DNA from: Aeromicrobium panaciterrae
Lineage (GTDB): Bacteria; Actinomycetota; Actinomycetes; Propionibacteriales; Nocardioidaceae
Assembly: GCF_031457275.1 (NCBI RefSeq)
Contig: NZ_JAVDWH010000001.1
Coordinates: 1,116,001 to 1,180,000 of the forward strand
Reading direction: 5' to 3'
Length of the DNA stretch: 64,000 nt
The notes under the pieces are model-generated. The model saw only the letters and a program-made list of their open reading frames with translations. It was not told where the DNA came from and ran no database searches. How positions within the stretch are numbered: the stretch's first letter is position 1; each line of letters opens with the position of its first letter. Below are positions 1 to 8,408 of this stretch, piece after piece. Position numbers and translations under genes: made by a program.

Positions 1-1767
1 GACGCGTTCGAGCAGCTTCAGCAGGTACGCGGCTACTACGCCGTGCCGCAGACGCTCGACGTCGATCGCTACAAGCTCGGTGACGATGCCCAGCCGCAGG
101 ACGTCATCATTGCGGCCCGTGAGCTCAAGCTGTCGGGCCTCCAGCCCAGTCAGCGCAACTGGGCCAACGACCACACCGTTTATACGCATGGCTACGGCGT
201 CGTCGCCGCTCGCGGCAACAAGCGTGGTCCCAACGGCGAACCCGTCTTTGTCGCCAGGGACATTCCGCAGATCGGTGAGCTCACGACCAAGACTCCGCCG
301 CGCATCTACTTCGGTGAGCAGTCGCCGACCTACTCGATCGTCGGCCGGCCCAAGGGTGCCGAGCCGATCGAGGTCGACACGCCACGTGGTGGCGCGTCCG
401 CGACGAGCAAGGCGACGAAGGACAACGCCACCCAGAACACGTACGACGGAACCGGCGGAGTGCCGATCGGCAACCTCTTCAACAAGGCTCTGTACGCGTT
501 CAAGTTCGCCGAGCCCAACATCGTGCTCTCGAGCCGCGTCAACTCCGAGTCCAAGATCCTCTACGACCGTGAGCCCCGCGATCGGGTCAAGAAGGTTGCG
601 CCGTGGCTGACTGTCGACGGCGACTCGTATCCCGCCGTCGTTGACGGCCGGGTCGTCTGGATCGTGGACGGCTACACAACGAGCAACTCGTACCCGTACT
701 CGCAGCATCGCTCGCTCAAGGACGCCACCGCTGACACTCTGACCGAGACGGGCGACTCGCAGCAGGCGCTGCCGACCGACCAGGTCAACTACATTCGCAA
801 CTCGGTCAAGGCCGTCGTCGATGCGTACGACGGCAGCGTGAAGCTCTACCAATGGGACACCCAGGATCCGGTGCTCAAGACATGGATGAAGGTCTTCCCG
901 GATGTGGTCGAGCCGAAGTCGAAGATCAGCACGGCACTGCTGGAGCACCTGCGCTACCCCGTGGACCTGTTCAAGGTGCAGCGCGATGTGCTGCAGCGCT
1001 ACCACGTGACCGACGCTCAGGCGTTCTACAACGACGACCAGCGCTGGAAGGTCCCAGAAGATCCGACGGCGCCGACGGGCTCCGACGCGCTTCAGCCGCC
1101 CTACTACCTGTCGACGGCACGGCCAGGCGAGGACGATCCCAAGTTCTCGGTGACGAGCGTCTACCTGCCCAACAGCCGGCAGAACCTCGCGGCGTTCGTC
1201 TCGGTCAACTCCGAGGCGACCGACACGGCCAACTACGGGAAGATGCAGATCCTGCAGTTGCCGAGCGAGACGCAGATCTCCGGCCCAAGCCAGATCGCGA
1301 ACGACTTCCAAGCGGACAAGGGCGTCTCGCAGGCCTTGCTGCAGTACCAGCAGTCCAAGACCACGACGATCAAGTACGGCAACCTGCTGACCCTCCCGGT
1401 CGGCAACGGTCTGCTGTACGTCCAGCCGGTCTACATCCAGCGCACAGCGGTCGAGGGCTCCTACCCGGTTCTCCAGTTCGTCATCGCGTCGTTCGGCAAG
1501 GACGTCGGGTTCGGCACGACGCTCGACGAGGCGTTGCGTGTTGCACTCGGTTTGGCGGAAGGCAGCGCGCCTGACGAAGGCGAAACTCCGTCAAAGCCGG
1601 ATGACTCCAAGACGGCTTCCCAACTGCTCGCGGACGCGTCCGACTATTACGAGCAGGCGCAGGACGCGCTCAAGGACGGCAACTTGGCGACATACCAGCG
1701 TCGAATTGAACAAATGGCTGATTCGCTGGAAGAAGCCCAGAAGATCGTTGACGCTTCGAAGAAGTAG
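1..1767 (+). CDS. UPF0182 family membrane protein, C-terminal part
   Basis: The frame is open from base 1, so the gene begins before the window and only the last 588 residues are here. The sequence fits the large extracytoplasmic and C-terminal part of UPF0182 proteins (M. tuberculosis Rv3193c type), actinobacterial membrane proteins of unknown function with an N-terminal bundle of membrane helices that would lie upstream. Supporting stretches are WLTVDGDSYPAVVDG and DGYTTSNSYPYSQ, with no membrane segment in this part. The tail is acidic and then helical (YYEQAQDALKDGN), as in the family. It ends about 100 bases before tRNA-fMet. Family assignment is from memory; the role is unknown. Confidence 0.85.
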   Translation, partial: DAFEQLQQVRGYYAVPQTLDVDRYKLGDDAQPQDVIIAARELKLSGLQPSQRNWANDHTVYTHGYGVVAARGNKRGPNGEPVFVARDIPQIGELTTKTPPRIYFGEQSPTYSIVGRPKGAEPIEVDTPRGGASATSKATKDNATQNTYDGTGGVPIGNLFNKALYAFKFAEPNIVLSSRVNSESKILYDREPRDRVKKVAPWLTVDGDSYPAVVDGRVVWIVDGYTTSNSYPYSQHRSLKDATADTLTETGDSQQALPTDQVNYIRNSVKAVVDAYDGSVKLYQWDTQDPVLKTWMKVFPDVVEPKSKISTALLEHLRYPVDLFKVQRDVLQRYHVTDAQAFYNDDQRWKVPEDPTAPTGSDALQPPYYLSTARPGEDDPKFSVTSVYLPNSRQNLAAFVSVNSEATDTANYGKMQILQLPSETQISGPSQIANDFQADKGVSQALLQYQQSKTTTIKYGNLLTLPVGNGLLYVQPVYIQRTAVEGSYPVLQFVIASFGKDVGFGTTLDEALRVALGLAEGSAPDEGETPSKPDDSKTASQLLADASDYYEQAQDALKDGNLATYQRRIEQMADSLEEAQKIVDASKK

Positions 1768-1773
1768 CCAGCC

Positions 1774-1815
1774 GGTGGTTGAGTAGCTCCGAGGAACGAG
1801 GAGCATATCGAAACC
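1774..1815. repeat. Palindromic intergenic repeat
   Basis: A 42-base element beginning GGTGGTTGAGTAG and ending TATCGAAACC. Its centre folds as GCTCC, a 9-base loop, GGAGC. The form (GGTTGAGTA ... TATCGAAACC) resembles a dispersed palindromic repeat I recall from Nocardioides/Aeromicrobium-type genomes. I saw no second copy in this window. Confidence 0.5.
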
Positions 1816-1816
1816 C

Positions 1817-1846
1817 GGCGACCCCGGATTTGATCCGCGGGTCGCC
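1817..1846 (+). terminator. Hairpin after the UPF0182 gene
   Basis: Stem GGCGACCC / GGGTCGCC, extended inside by GGAT / ATCC around a 3-base loop. It lies about 50 bases past the UPF0182 stop and 24 before the tRNA. There is no T run, so it may be a factor-dependent terminator or simply structured spacer. Confidence 0.4.
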
Positions 1847-1869
1847 GCCCCGTAAAGTAGCGAGAGCGA

Positions 1870-1946
1870 CGCGGGGTGGAGCAGCTCGGTAGCTCGCTGG
1901 GCTCATAACCCAGAGGTCACAGGTTCAAATCCTGTCCCCGCTACCA
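1870..1946 (+). tRNA. tRNA-fMet (initiator, CAT anticodon)
   Basis: The 77 bases fold as a complete cloverleaf: acceptor CGCGGGG / CCCCGCT, D stem GAGC / GCTC, anticodon stem CTGGG / CCCAG around CTCATAA, T stem ACAGG / CCTGT, and an encoded ACCA end. The unpaired first base (C1 opposite T72) and the run of three G:C pairs in the anticodon stem are the marks of initiator tRNA. The 3' half (from 1894) is duplicated at 11940, which marks this gene as the likely insertion site of the following nitrate block. Confidence 0.97.
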
Positions 1947-1956
1947 AAGAAGGCCC
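1894..1956 (+). repeat. Left direct repeat: tRNA-fMet 3' half (att-like)
   Basis: These 63 bases, from the anticodon arm through CCA into the terminator stem, match 11940-12002 at 62 of 63 positions. The only difference is T1906 versus A11952, the third anticodon base. Weaker similarity continues to about 1988. A tRNA 3' end repeated on both sides of a gene block is the usual footprint of site-specific integration into a tRNA gene. Confidence 0.85.
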
Positions 1957-1979
1957 CGGACCAATGGTCCGGGGCCTTT
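1950..1979 (+). terminator. tRNA-fMet terminator
   Basis: Perfect 11-bp stem GGCCCCGGACC / GGTCCGGGGCC with loop AAT, flanked by AA on the left and TTT on the right, starting a few bases after the CCA end. A related hairpin (1 bp shorter) follows the tRNA remnant at 11998-12021. Confidence 0.85.
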
Positions 1980-2020
1980 GTCATGCGATGTGCGTGGATT
2001 CGGCGTTGGATTGATTGCGG

Positions 2021-2452
2021 TCAGCGAGGCTGTTCATCCATTCGAGCAAGGACGTCTGACTCAGAACAGAAACCGTTGGAAGCTCGCTTGAAGCAGAGAA
2101 GTCCGAGCAACCGGCTGTCGCTGTCGGTGACCGCGAGACGACGCGTTTGGCCACGGCTCAACAGTCGTAAGGCCTCGTCGATGGGCTGGTCTGGCCCAAT
2201 GGTCCGCTCGGCGAGCGCGGCCAACTCGAGGGCGGGATGTCGAGGGTCCAGGCGGGGGTCGAGGTCAGCCCGCAACAAGGTTCCGTGCAGAACGCCTCGG
2301 CGCGTCAGCAGCAACATGTGGACATGGGCATCAGTGAAGGCTGTCTCAGCATCGGAAACCGTGATCTCGAGACCGTGGGTCTTCGGGGTTGTGAGCATGG
2401 CTCCAGCCACGGTCTGGCACGGGCGCGTGATCGGGCTTCCCATGCTGTCCAC
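2021..2452 (-). CDS. CBS-domain protein
   Basis: A 143-residue protein with two CBS motifs: residues about 10-65 (VAGAMLTTPKTHG ... VHMLLLTRRGVLHGTLLRAD) and 80-140 (TIGPDQPIDEALRLL ... RRLAVTDSDSRLLGLLCF). CBS pairs bind adenosyl ligands and usually regulate a partner. It stands alone, divergent from the YwiC-like gene and just inside the left repeat of the island, so a sensory role near nitrate respiration is possible but not shown. The ATG at 2452 is the first residue of the conserved frame; the frame overlapping it on the other strand has no family resemblance. Confidence 0.75.
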   Translation of the reverse strand: MDSMGSPITRPCQTVAGAMLTTPKTHGLEITVSDAETAFTDAHVHMLLLTRRGVLHGTLLRADLDPRLDPRHPALELAALAERTIGPDQPIDEALRLLSRGQTRRLAVTDSDSRLLGLLCFKRASNGFCSESDVLARMDEQPR

Positions 2453-2549
2453 TCTCGCAGATCACGGTTGCACGCCGTATCCACGGAAGAAGAGTTGTCG
2501 GGACCTTTGACCCTAGGGACGGGGATCCGACTCCTCAGATGATGAGGGT
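2453..2549. other. Divergent spacer, CBS gene / YwiC-like gene
   Basis: A 97-base spacer that should hold promoters for both neighbours. I saw no convincing FNR-type palindrome (TTGAT-N4-ATCAA) or other clear operator here or in 3360-3429 before narK. Confidence 0.4.
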
Positions 2550-3359
2550 GTGTTGTCGTCGACGGGGCCATCCTTGATGCAGGTCAGTCGCGACGCGCGT
2601 GTTGGTCGGAGCAGGGCGTCTCTCGTCCCCCCTCAGCACGGCGCGTGGGCCTTCGTCGGACTTCCGCTGATCCTTGGCGCGCTCGTCACCCCGGCGTCTT
2701 GGTCGACGCCCTTGTTGGTGTGGGCTGCCTTCACGTGCTATCCGGCGTCATACTTTGCACTGAGCTTGGCTCGTGCTCGGCGGGGTGCCCGGTTCCGCCG
2801 GCCGCTGCTCTTTTGGGCGCTGGCTGCTGCGATCCCGGCCGGGATGCTGCTCCTGTCGAACCCGTGGCTGATCTGGGTGGGGCTGGGCTACGCCGCGCTG
2901 TTCGCGGTCAACGTGGGGTTCGCTCGCCGAAACAACGAGCGTGACCTGATCAATGACGCCGTCCTGATCGTTCAGGTCGTCGCGCTCGTGCCGCTGACGT
3001 GGCTCCTGGCGCACCCGGGTGGTCTCATCCCAGAGCGGGTGTGGCTGCTCACCCTGGTGTGTGCGCTGGTCCTTGTCGGGTCAACGATGCATGTGAAGTC
3101 GCTCCTTCGCGAGCGTCGTCGCCCAGCCTTCGCTCTTGCGTCCCGGGTCGTCGCGGTCGCCTCGCTGGTCGTGGTCGTGGATCTCGGGCGGATGTGGGGG
3201 TGGCCGGCCGGCATCGGTCTGGTGGTGCCGTTCGTGTTCCTTACCGCACGATCGCTGAAGACGGACTGGGATGGGTGGCGCCCCGCCCGCATAGGGCTTC
3301 TCGAGCTCGCCGGCTTCGTTGGTGTCGCGGTAGGAGCAGGAATAGCGGTGTCGCCGTGA
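2550..3359 (+). CDS. YwiC-like integral membrane protein
   Basis: A 269-residue hydrophobic protein with about eight membrane segments. The opening PPQHGAWAFVGLPLILG is the signature of YwiC-like proteins (PF14256 as I recall), and FARRNNERDLIND follows in a cytoplasmic loop. In Bacillus subtilis ywiC lies in the narK-fnr-narGHJI region, and here it lies just before narK-narGHJI, which supports a role near nitrate respiration, still uncharacterised. The GTG at 2550 or ATG at 2577 could be the start; the conserved region begins at about residue 28, so either is possible. Confidence 0.75.
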   Translation: MLSSTGPSLMQVSRDARVGRSRASLVPPQHGAWAFVGLPLILGALVTPASWSTPLLVWAAFTCYPASYFALSLARARRGARFRRPLLFWALAAAIPAGMLLLSNPWLIWVGLGYAALFAVNVGFARRNNERDLINDAVLIVQVVALVPLTWLLAHPGGLIPERVWLLTLVCALVLVGSTMHVKSLLRERRRPAFALASRVVAVASLVVVVDLGRMWGWPAGIGLVVPFVFLTARSLKTDWDGWRPARIGLLELAGFVGVAVGAGIAVSP

Positions 3360-3429
3360 GTGGCTCTATTGATCGAGCGGTGGCAGAACCACCCGAGAGG
3401 TTGCATGGTGGGACTGTGCAGCCAAAGCG

Positions 3430-4677
3430 ATGGGCACGAACGTGACGACTCGGTCGGTCTCCGAGCCTGACACCGGCGCCCAGACGCGATCACCATGGCT
3501 GATGTTGGCCATGGCGACCATCGGCTTTGCGGTCAACTTTTGGGCGTGGGCACTCATCAGTCCGCTCGGACCGCTCTTCCGCACCACCGGCAGCATTGGC
3601 GCGCTGAGCGAGTCCGACGTTGCGCTGCTCGTCGCGGTTCCAGTGGTCGTCGGATCGCTTGGTCGCATCATCGTCGGCGGGCTCACCGATCGTTACGGCG
3701 GGCGCGTGATGTTTCCGGTCGTCACGGGTGTGACGATCGTCCCGGTCCTCTTCATCTCCTTTTTCGCTTTGGACTCCTACAACTTGCTTCTGGTCGGCGG
3801 ATTCTTCCTCGGCATCGCCGGTACGGCGTTCGCCGTCGGTGTTCCCTTCGTCAATGCGTGGTTCCCGCCGGAGAAGCGCGGACTCGCCATCGGAATCTTC
3901 GGCGCAGGCATGGGCGGCACCGCGATCAGCGCGTTGACGACCGTCAAGCTGACCGACAACCTGGGCGCCAAGTCGCCGTTCCTGATCACCGCCGGTGTGC
4001 TGGCGAGTTATGCCATCGCAGCCTGGTTGATCATGCGCGACGTCCCCGGTCGCGTCGTGCCCACCACGTCCTTGATGTCGCGGATCTCGGCCAACGCGCG
4101 GCTACCGATCACCTGGCAGGCAAGCCTCCTCTATGCGGTTGCCTTCGGTGGCTATGTTGCATTCTCGGTCTATCTGCCGGCCTATCTGAAGGCGGCGCAC
4201 CAGCTCACCCCGGCTGATGCGGCCAACCGAATGGCTGGATTCGTGCTCGTCGCGGTCGTCATGCGGCCAGTCGGAGGATGGCTTGCTGACAAGCTCGGTG
4301 CGATCCCGGTGCTGGCAACCGGCTTCGGCGTCGTGGTTGTATGTGCTGGCATCTCTGCGGGAACCCCGCCGCTGGAGGGGATCGGCACTGTGGCGTTCCT
4401 CGCCATGGCGGCCGCGCTTGGTTCTGGCAGCGGAGCTACCTTCGCCCTGATCGCGAAGGTCACGGACCCATCGAGGGTCGGTGGGGTCACCGGCCTTGTC
4501 GGTGCCGCCGGCGGTTTGGGTGGGTTTGTCCCGCCGCTGATCATGGGCTACGTCTACGGCCGCACCGACTCGTACGCGATCGGACTCTGGATGCTCTCCG
4601 CCACAGCCGTGCTTGCGCTGCTTCTCAGTGTCACCATCGTTCGCCGTACCGCCATCCAAGGGCAGGTAGCCCGTTGA
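3430..4677 (+). CDS. narK: Nitrate/nitrite MFS transporter NarK
   Basis: A 415-residue major facilitator protein with 12 predicted membrane helices that imports nitrate and/or exports nitrite for the cytoplasmic nitrate reductase. Visible marks are the MFS loop GRIIVGGLTDRYGGR, the nitrate-porter region NAWFPPEKRGLAIGIFGAGM after helix 4, and a second glycine-rich nitrate signature near GLVGAAGGLGGFVPPL. Its stop overlaps the probable TTG start of narG, so the two are likely translated together. Regulation is not readable from the 70-base spacer upstream. Confidence 0.93.
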   Translation: MGTNVTTRSVSEPDTGAQTRSPWLMLAMATIGFAVNFWAWALISPLGPLFRTTGSIGALSESDVALLVAVPVVVGSLGRIIVGGLTDRYGGRVMFPVVTGVTIVPVLFISFFALDSYNLLLVGGFFLGIAGTAFAVGVPFVNAWFPPEKRGLAIGIFGAGMGGTAISALTTVKLTDNLGAKSPFLITAGVLASYAIAAWLIMRDVPGRVVPTTSLMSRISANARLPITWQASLLYAVAFGGYVAFSVYLPAYLKAAHQLTPADAANRMAGFVLVAVVMRPVGGWLADKLGAIPVLATGFGVVVVCAGISAGTPPLEGIGTVAFLAMAAALGSGSGATFALIAKVTDPSRVGGVTGLVGAAGGLGGFVPPLIMGYVYGRTDSYAIGLWMLSATAVLALLLSVTIVRRTAIQGQVAR

Positions 4678-7600
4678 CCCCACCTTCCAAGAAGTCGATC
4701 CTCGACCCAGGGATGGACGGCGCCCTGTCCGATGCGCTGGTTCGGAGCCGACGATTCTTCACCAAGGGAACCGTCTCAGCAGACCTGCGGACCTTGACCA
4801 AGAAGGGGGGCCGGGGCGCGGACGACTTCTATCGCGACAGGTGGAGCCACGACAAGGTTGTGCGGTCCACCCACGGCGTCAACTGCACGGGATCGTGCTC
4901 GTGGAAGGTCTACGTCAAGGACGGGATCATCACGTGGGAGACACAGCAAACCGACTACCCGTCGGTCGGCCCGGATTCTCCTGAGTACGAGCCACGCGGG
5001 TGCCCCCGTGGTGCGGCGTTCTCCTGGTACACCTATTCGCCGACCAGGGTGCGCTATCCGTACGTTCGCGGTGTCCTGCTTCAGATGTTCCGGGAGGCCA
5101 AGGCCCAGCACGATGGAGACCCGGTACGAGCTTGGGCGCACATCGTGGAGAACCCGCAGCGTGCCAAGGCCTACAAGTCAGCTCGTGGCAAGGGTGGGCT
5201 GGTGAGAGCCACATGGGAGGAGGCCAGCGAGATCGTCGCGGCGGCCCATGTGCACACGATCAAGAAGTACGGACCGGACCGGGTCGCCGGGTTCTCGCCG
5301 ATTCCGGCGATGTCTATGGTCTCGCACGCCTCGGGCGCCCGATTCGTCAATCTCATCGGCGGTTCGATGCTGAGCTTCTATGACTGGTACGCCGATCTGC
5401 CGGTTGCGTCGCCCCAGGTGTTCGGCGACCAGACAGATGTCCCCGAGTCGGGTGACTGGTGGAATGCCGGTTATCTGATCATGTGGGGCTCGAACCTCCC
5501 GGTGACCCGTACGCCCGATGCGCACTGGATGACCGAAGCGCGCTACCGGGGTCAGAAGGTCATTGCTGTTGCCCCCGACTACGCCGACAACGTGAAGTTC
5601 GCCGACGAGTGGCTGCCAGCAAAGCCGGGCACCGACGCCGCACTCGCGATGGCAATGGGCCATGTCGTGCTGAAGGAGTTCTTCGTCGATCGCACAACGC
5701 CCTACTTCACCGAGTATGTGAAGTCCTACACGGACCTCCCACACCTGGTGAGACTTGAGGAAGGGGCTGATGGCGCCTACACCGCGGGGAAGTTCCTGAC
5801 CGCCGCAGACCTGGCGGGTCACGCCGGCGACGAGAATGCCGCTTTCAAGACAGTGTTGATCGACGCGAACACAGGCAACCCGGTCGTCCCGAACGGTTCG
5901 CTCGGTCACCGCTACGGCGAAGCTGGCGTCGGCTCCTGGAACCTCGAGCTCGGCAGCGTCGACCCGACCTTGTCGCTGATGGGCACCGCGGAGGATCGGG
6001 TCACGGTTCGCATGCCGCGGTTCGATACCGCCGATGGCGCTGCCGCCGACCTCCCGCGCGGGGTGCCGGTACGTCGGGTCGAGGGGCATCTCGTCACCAC
6101 GGTCTTCGACTTGCTGCTCGCCCAGTACGGAGTTGGCCGAGAAGGACTTCCGGGGCAGTGGCCCACCGGATACGACGACGCGACGGCGCCGTACACACCC
6201 GCATGGCAGGAGACGATCACCGGCGTCTCCGCTGACGCCGCCACCCGCATTGGTCGGGAGTTTGCCCAGAATGCCGAGGAGTCACGTGGCCGGTCGATGA
6301 TCGTGATGGGGGCGGGAACGAACCACTGGTTCCACTCCGACACGATCTATCGGGCGTTCCTGACGCTGACCAACCTGACCGGGTGCCAAGGCGTCAACGG
6401 CGGAGGCTGGGCGCACTATGTCGGTCAGGAGAAGGTCCGCCCGATCACTGGCTACACGCAGATCGCGAATGCGCTGGACTGGAACCGACCGCCGCGCAAC
6501 ATGATCCAGACTGCCTTCTGGTACCTGCACACCAACCAATTCCGCTACGACCAGTTCGGAGCCGACACGCTCTCCGCGACCACGGGGAAGGGCCAGTTGG
6601 CAGGCAAGTCGACGGCCGACATCATTGCGCAAAGCGCCCGCATGGGTTGGATGCCGTCATACCCGACCTTCGATCGCAATCCGCTCGACCTCAGCGATGA
6701 CGCCGCTGCTGCTGGCAAACCGGTGGGGGAGTATGTCGTCGAACAGTTGAAGTCCGGCGATCTGGAGTTTGCCGGCGAAGATCCGGACGCGCCGGGCAAC
6801 TATCCGCGAGTTCTGTCGATCTGGAGGGCGAACCTGCTCGGGTCGTCGGGCAAAGGCAATGAGTACTTCCTGAAGCACCTCCTCGGCACAGACTCGTCTG
6901 TCCGAGCCACTGAGACGCCCGAAGATCAACGGCCCCTGGACGTGAGATGGAGGGACGAGGCGCCCGAGGGCAAGCTCGACCTGCTCATGACAATCGACTT
7001 TCGGCAGACGAGCACCACGATCTTTTCCGACGTCGTGCTGCCTGCGGCAACTTGGTATGAGAAGCACGACCTCAACACCACCGACATGCATCCGTTCGTG
7101 CACTCGTTCAACCCGGCCATCGCCCCGCCGTGGCAGACCCGTACCGACTGGGACGCCTGGCAGACGATTGCCGAGAAGTTCAGCGAGCTGGCGGCGAGCC
7201 ACCTCGGTGTCCGCAAGGACGTGGTCGCAGTGGCACTCACCCATGACACGCCTGACGCGATGGCCAACCCACACGGCGTCGTGCGCGACTGGAAGAAGGG
7301 CGAGTGCGAGCCCATCCCGGGAGTCACCATGCCCAAGCTCGTCGAGGTGGAGCGCGACTATGGGGCGGTCGCGGAGAAGATGAACGCGCTCGGTCCGTTG
7401 GTGGACACGCTCGGTGCGACCACCAAAGGCGTCACCTTCGAGCTGGGCGCACAGGTCGAGTATCTGCGGCGCAAGAACGGTGCCGTACGCGGTGGCGTGG
7501 CTGACGGCCGACCTTCATTGAAGCGGGACGTGAACGTGTGCGAGGCGATCCTCGCTCTGTCGGGGACAACCAACGGGGCGCTGGCCACCCAGGGCTTCAA

Positions 7601-8408
7601 GACGCTGGAGAAGCGGACGGGCGTGAAGCTCGCTGACTTGGCCGCGGAACACGAAGGCAAGCAGATCGCCTTCGCGGACACGCAAGGTCCGCCTGTGCCG
7701 GTGATCACCTCACCTGAGTGGTCGGGCTCAGAGACCGGCGGCCGCCGCTACTCACCGTTCACGATCAACGTCGAACGCAAGAAGCCGTGGCACACCCTGA
7801 CCGGTCGAATGCACTTCTACCTCGACCACGACTGGATGACTGAGCTCGGCGAGGGACTCCCGGTCTACCGACCGCCCCTGAACATGGCGGCATTGTTTGC
7901 CGAGCCGGCGCTCGGCAACATCTCGGACGGGGCAGGCGGCACCGAGGTGGAGGGTCTGACGGTTCGCTACCTGACTCCGCACAACAAGTGGTCGATCCAC
8001 TCCGAATACCAGGACAACCTGTTCATGTTGTCACTCTCGCGCGGTGGTCAGAACATCTGGATGAGTGATCGGGACGCGGCCAAGGTCGGCATCGTCGACA
8101 ACGACTGGATCGAGGCGGTCAACCGCAATGGCGTTGTCGTCGCGCGGGCGATCGTTTCGCATCGCATGCCTGAGGGGACGGTGTACATGTATCACGCGCA
8201 GGATCGGCTGATCGACGTACCGATCGCGGAGACGTCAGGCAAGCGCGGCGGCATCCACAACTCGCTCACCCGGCTGCTGGTGAAGCCGTCACATCTGATC
8301 GGTGGCTATGCCCAGCTTGCCTTTGCCTTCAACTACCTCGGCCCGACCGGCAACCAACGTGACGAGGTCACCATCATCCGCAAGCGCAGTCAGGACGTGA
8401 CGTACTGA
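4674..8408 (+). CDS. narG: Respiratory nitrate reductase alpha subunit NarG
   Basis: The catalytic Mo-bisMGD subunit of membrane-bound nitrate reductase, reducing nitrate to nitrite on the cytoplasmic face. The FS0 [4Fe-4S] ligands H67, C71, C75 and C110 are present (HGVNCTGSC, EPRGCPRG), and the molybdenum-ligand Asp is D255 in GDQTDVPESGDWW. The protein resembles M. tuberculosis NarG throughout. I chose the TTG at 4674, which overlaps the narK stop and has GGCAGG 7 bases upstream (1244 residues). ATG 4713 (1231 residues) is the alternative but has its purine run too close. The long frame upstream of 4674 is a shadow of narK. The stop overlaps narH by one base. Confidence 0.96.
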   Translation: MTPPSKKSILDPGMDGALSDALVRSRRFFTKGTVSADLRTLTKKGGRGADDFYRDRWSHDKVVRSTHGVNCTGSCSWKVYVKDGIITWETQQTDYPSVGPDSPEYEPRGCPRGAAFSWYTYSPTRVRYPYVRGVLLQMFREAKAQHDGDPVRAWAHIVENPQRAKAYKSARGKGGLVRATWEEASEIVAAAHVHTIKKYGPDRVAGFSPIPAMSMVSHASGARFVNLIGGSMLSFYDWYADLPVASPQVFGDQTDVPESGDWWNAGYLIMWGSNLPVTRTPDAHWMTEARYRGQKVIAVAPDYADNVKFADEWLPAKPGTDAALAMAMGHVVLKEFFVDRTTPYFTEYVKSYTDLPHLVRLEEGADGAYTAGKFLTAADLAGHAGDENAAFKTVLIDANTGNPVVPNGSLGHRYGEAGVGSWNLELGSVDPTLSLMGTAEDRVTVRMPRFDTADGAAADLPRGVPVRRVEGHLVTTVFDLLLAQYGVGREGLPGQWPTGYDDATAPYTPAWQETITGVSADAATRIGREFAQNAEESRGRSMIVMGAGTNHWFHSDTIYRAFLTLTNLTGCQGVNGGGWAHYVGQEKVRPITGYTQIANALDWNRPPRNMIQTAFWYLHTNQFRYDQFGADTLSATTGKGQLAGKSTADIIAQSARMGWMPSYPTFDRNPLDLSDDAAAAGKPVGEYVVEQLKSGDLEFAGEDPDAPGNYPRVLSIWRANLLGSSGKGNEYFLKHLLGTDSSVRATETPEDQRPLDVRWRDEAPEGKLDLLMTIDFRQTSTTIFSDVVLPAATWYEKHDLNTTDMHPFVHSFNPAIAPPWQTRTDWDAWQTIAEKFSELAASHLGVRKDVVAVALTHDTPDAMANPHGVVRDWKKGECEPIPGVTMPKLVEVERDYGAVAEKMNALGPLVDTLGATTKGVTFELGAQVEYLRRKNGAVRGGVADGRPSLKRDVNVCEAILALSGTTNGALATQGFKTLEKRTGVKLADLAAEHEGKQIAFADTQGPPVPVITSPEWSGSETGGRRYSPFTINVERKKPWHTLTGRMHFYLDHDWMTELGEGLPVYRPPLNMAALFAEPALGNISDGAGGTEVEGLTVRYLTPHNKWSIHSEYQDNLFMLSLSRGGQNIWMSDRDAAKVGIVDNDWIEAVNRNGVVVARAIVSHRMPEGTVYMYHAQDRLIDVPIAETSGKRGGIHNSLTRLLVKPSHLIGGYAQLAFAFNYLGPTGNQRDEVTIIRKRSQDVTY

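Noticed and set aside
2500..3429. FNR- or NarL-type site controlling nar genes
   Set aside because: No TTGAT-N4-ATCAA or close variant could be seen in the spacers before the YwiC-like gene or narK.
4341..4673. Long N-terminal extension of narG
   Set aside because: It overlaps narK in another frame, reads as low-complexity Arg-rich sequence, and NarG homologues start near 4674-4713.
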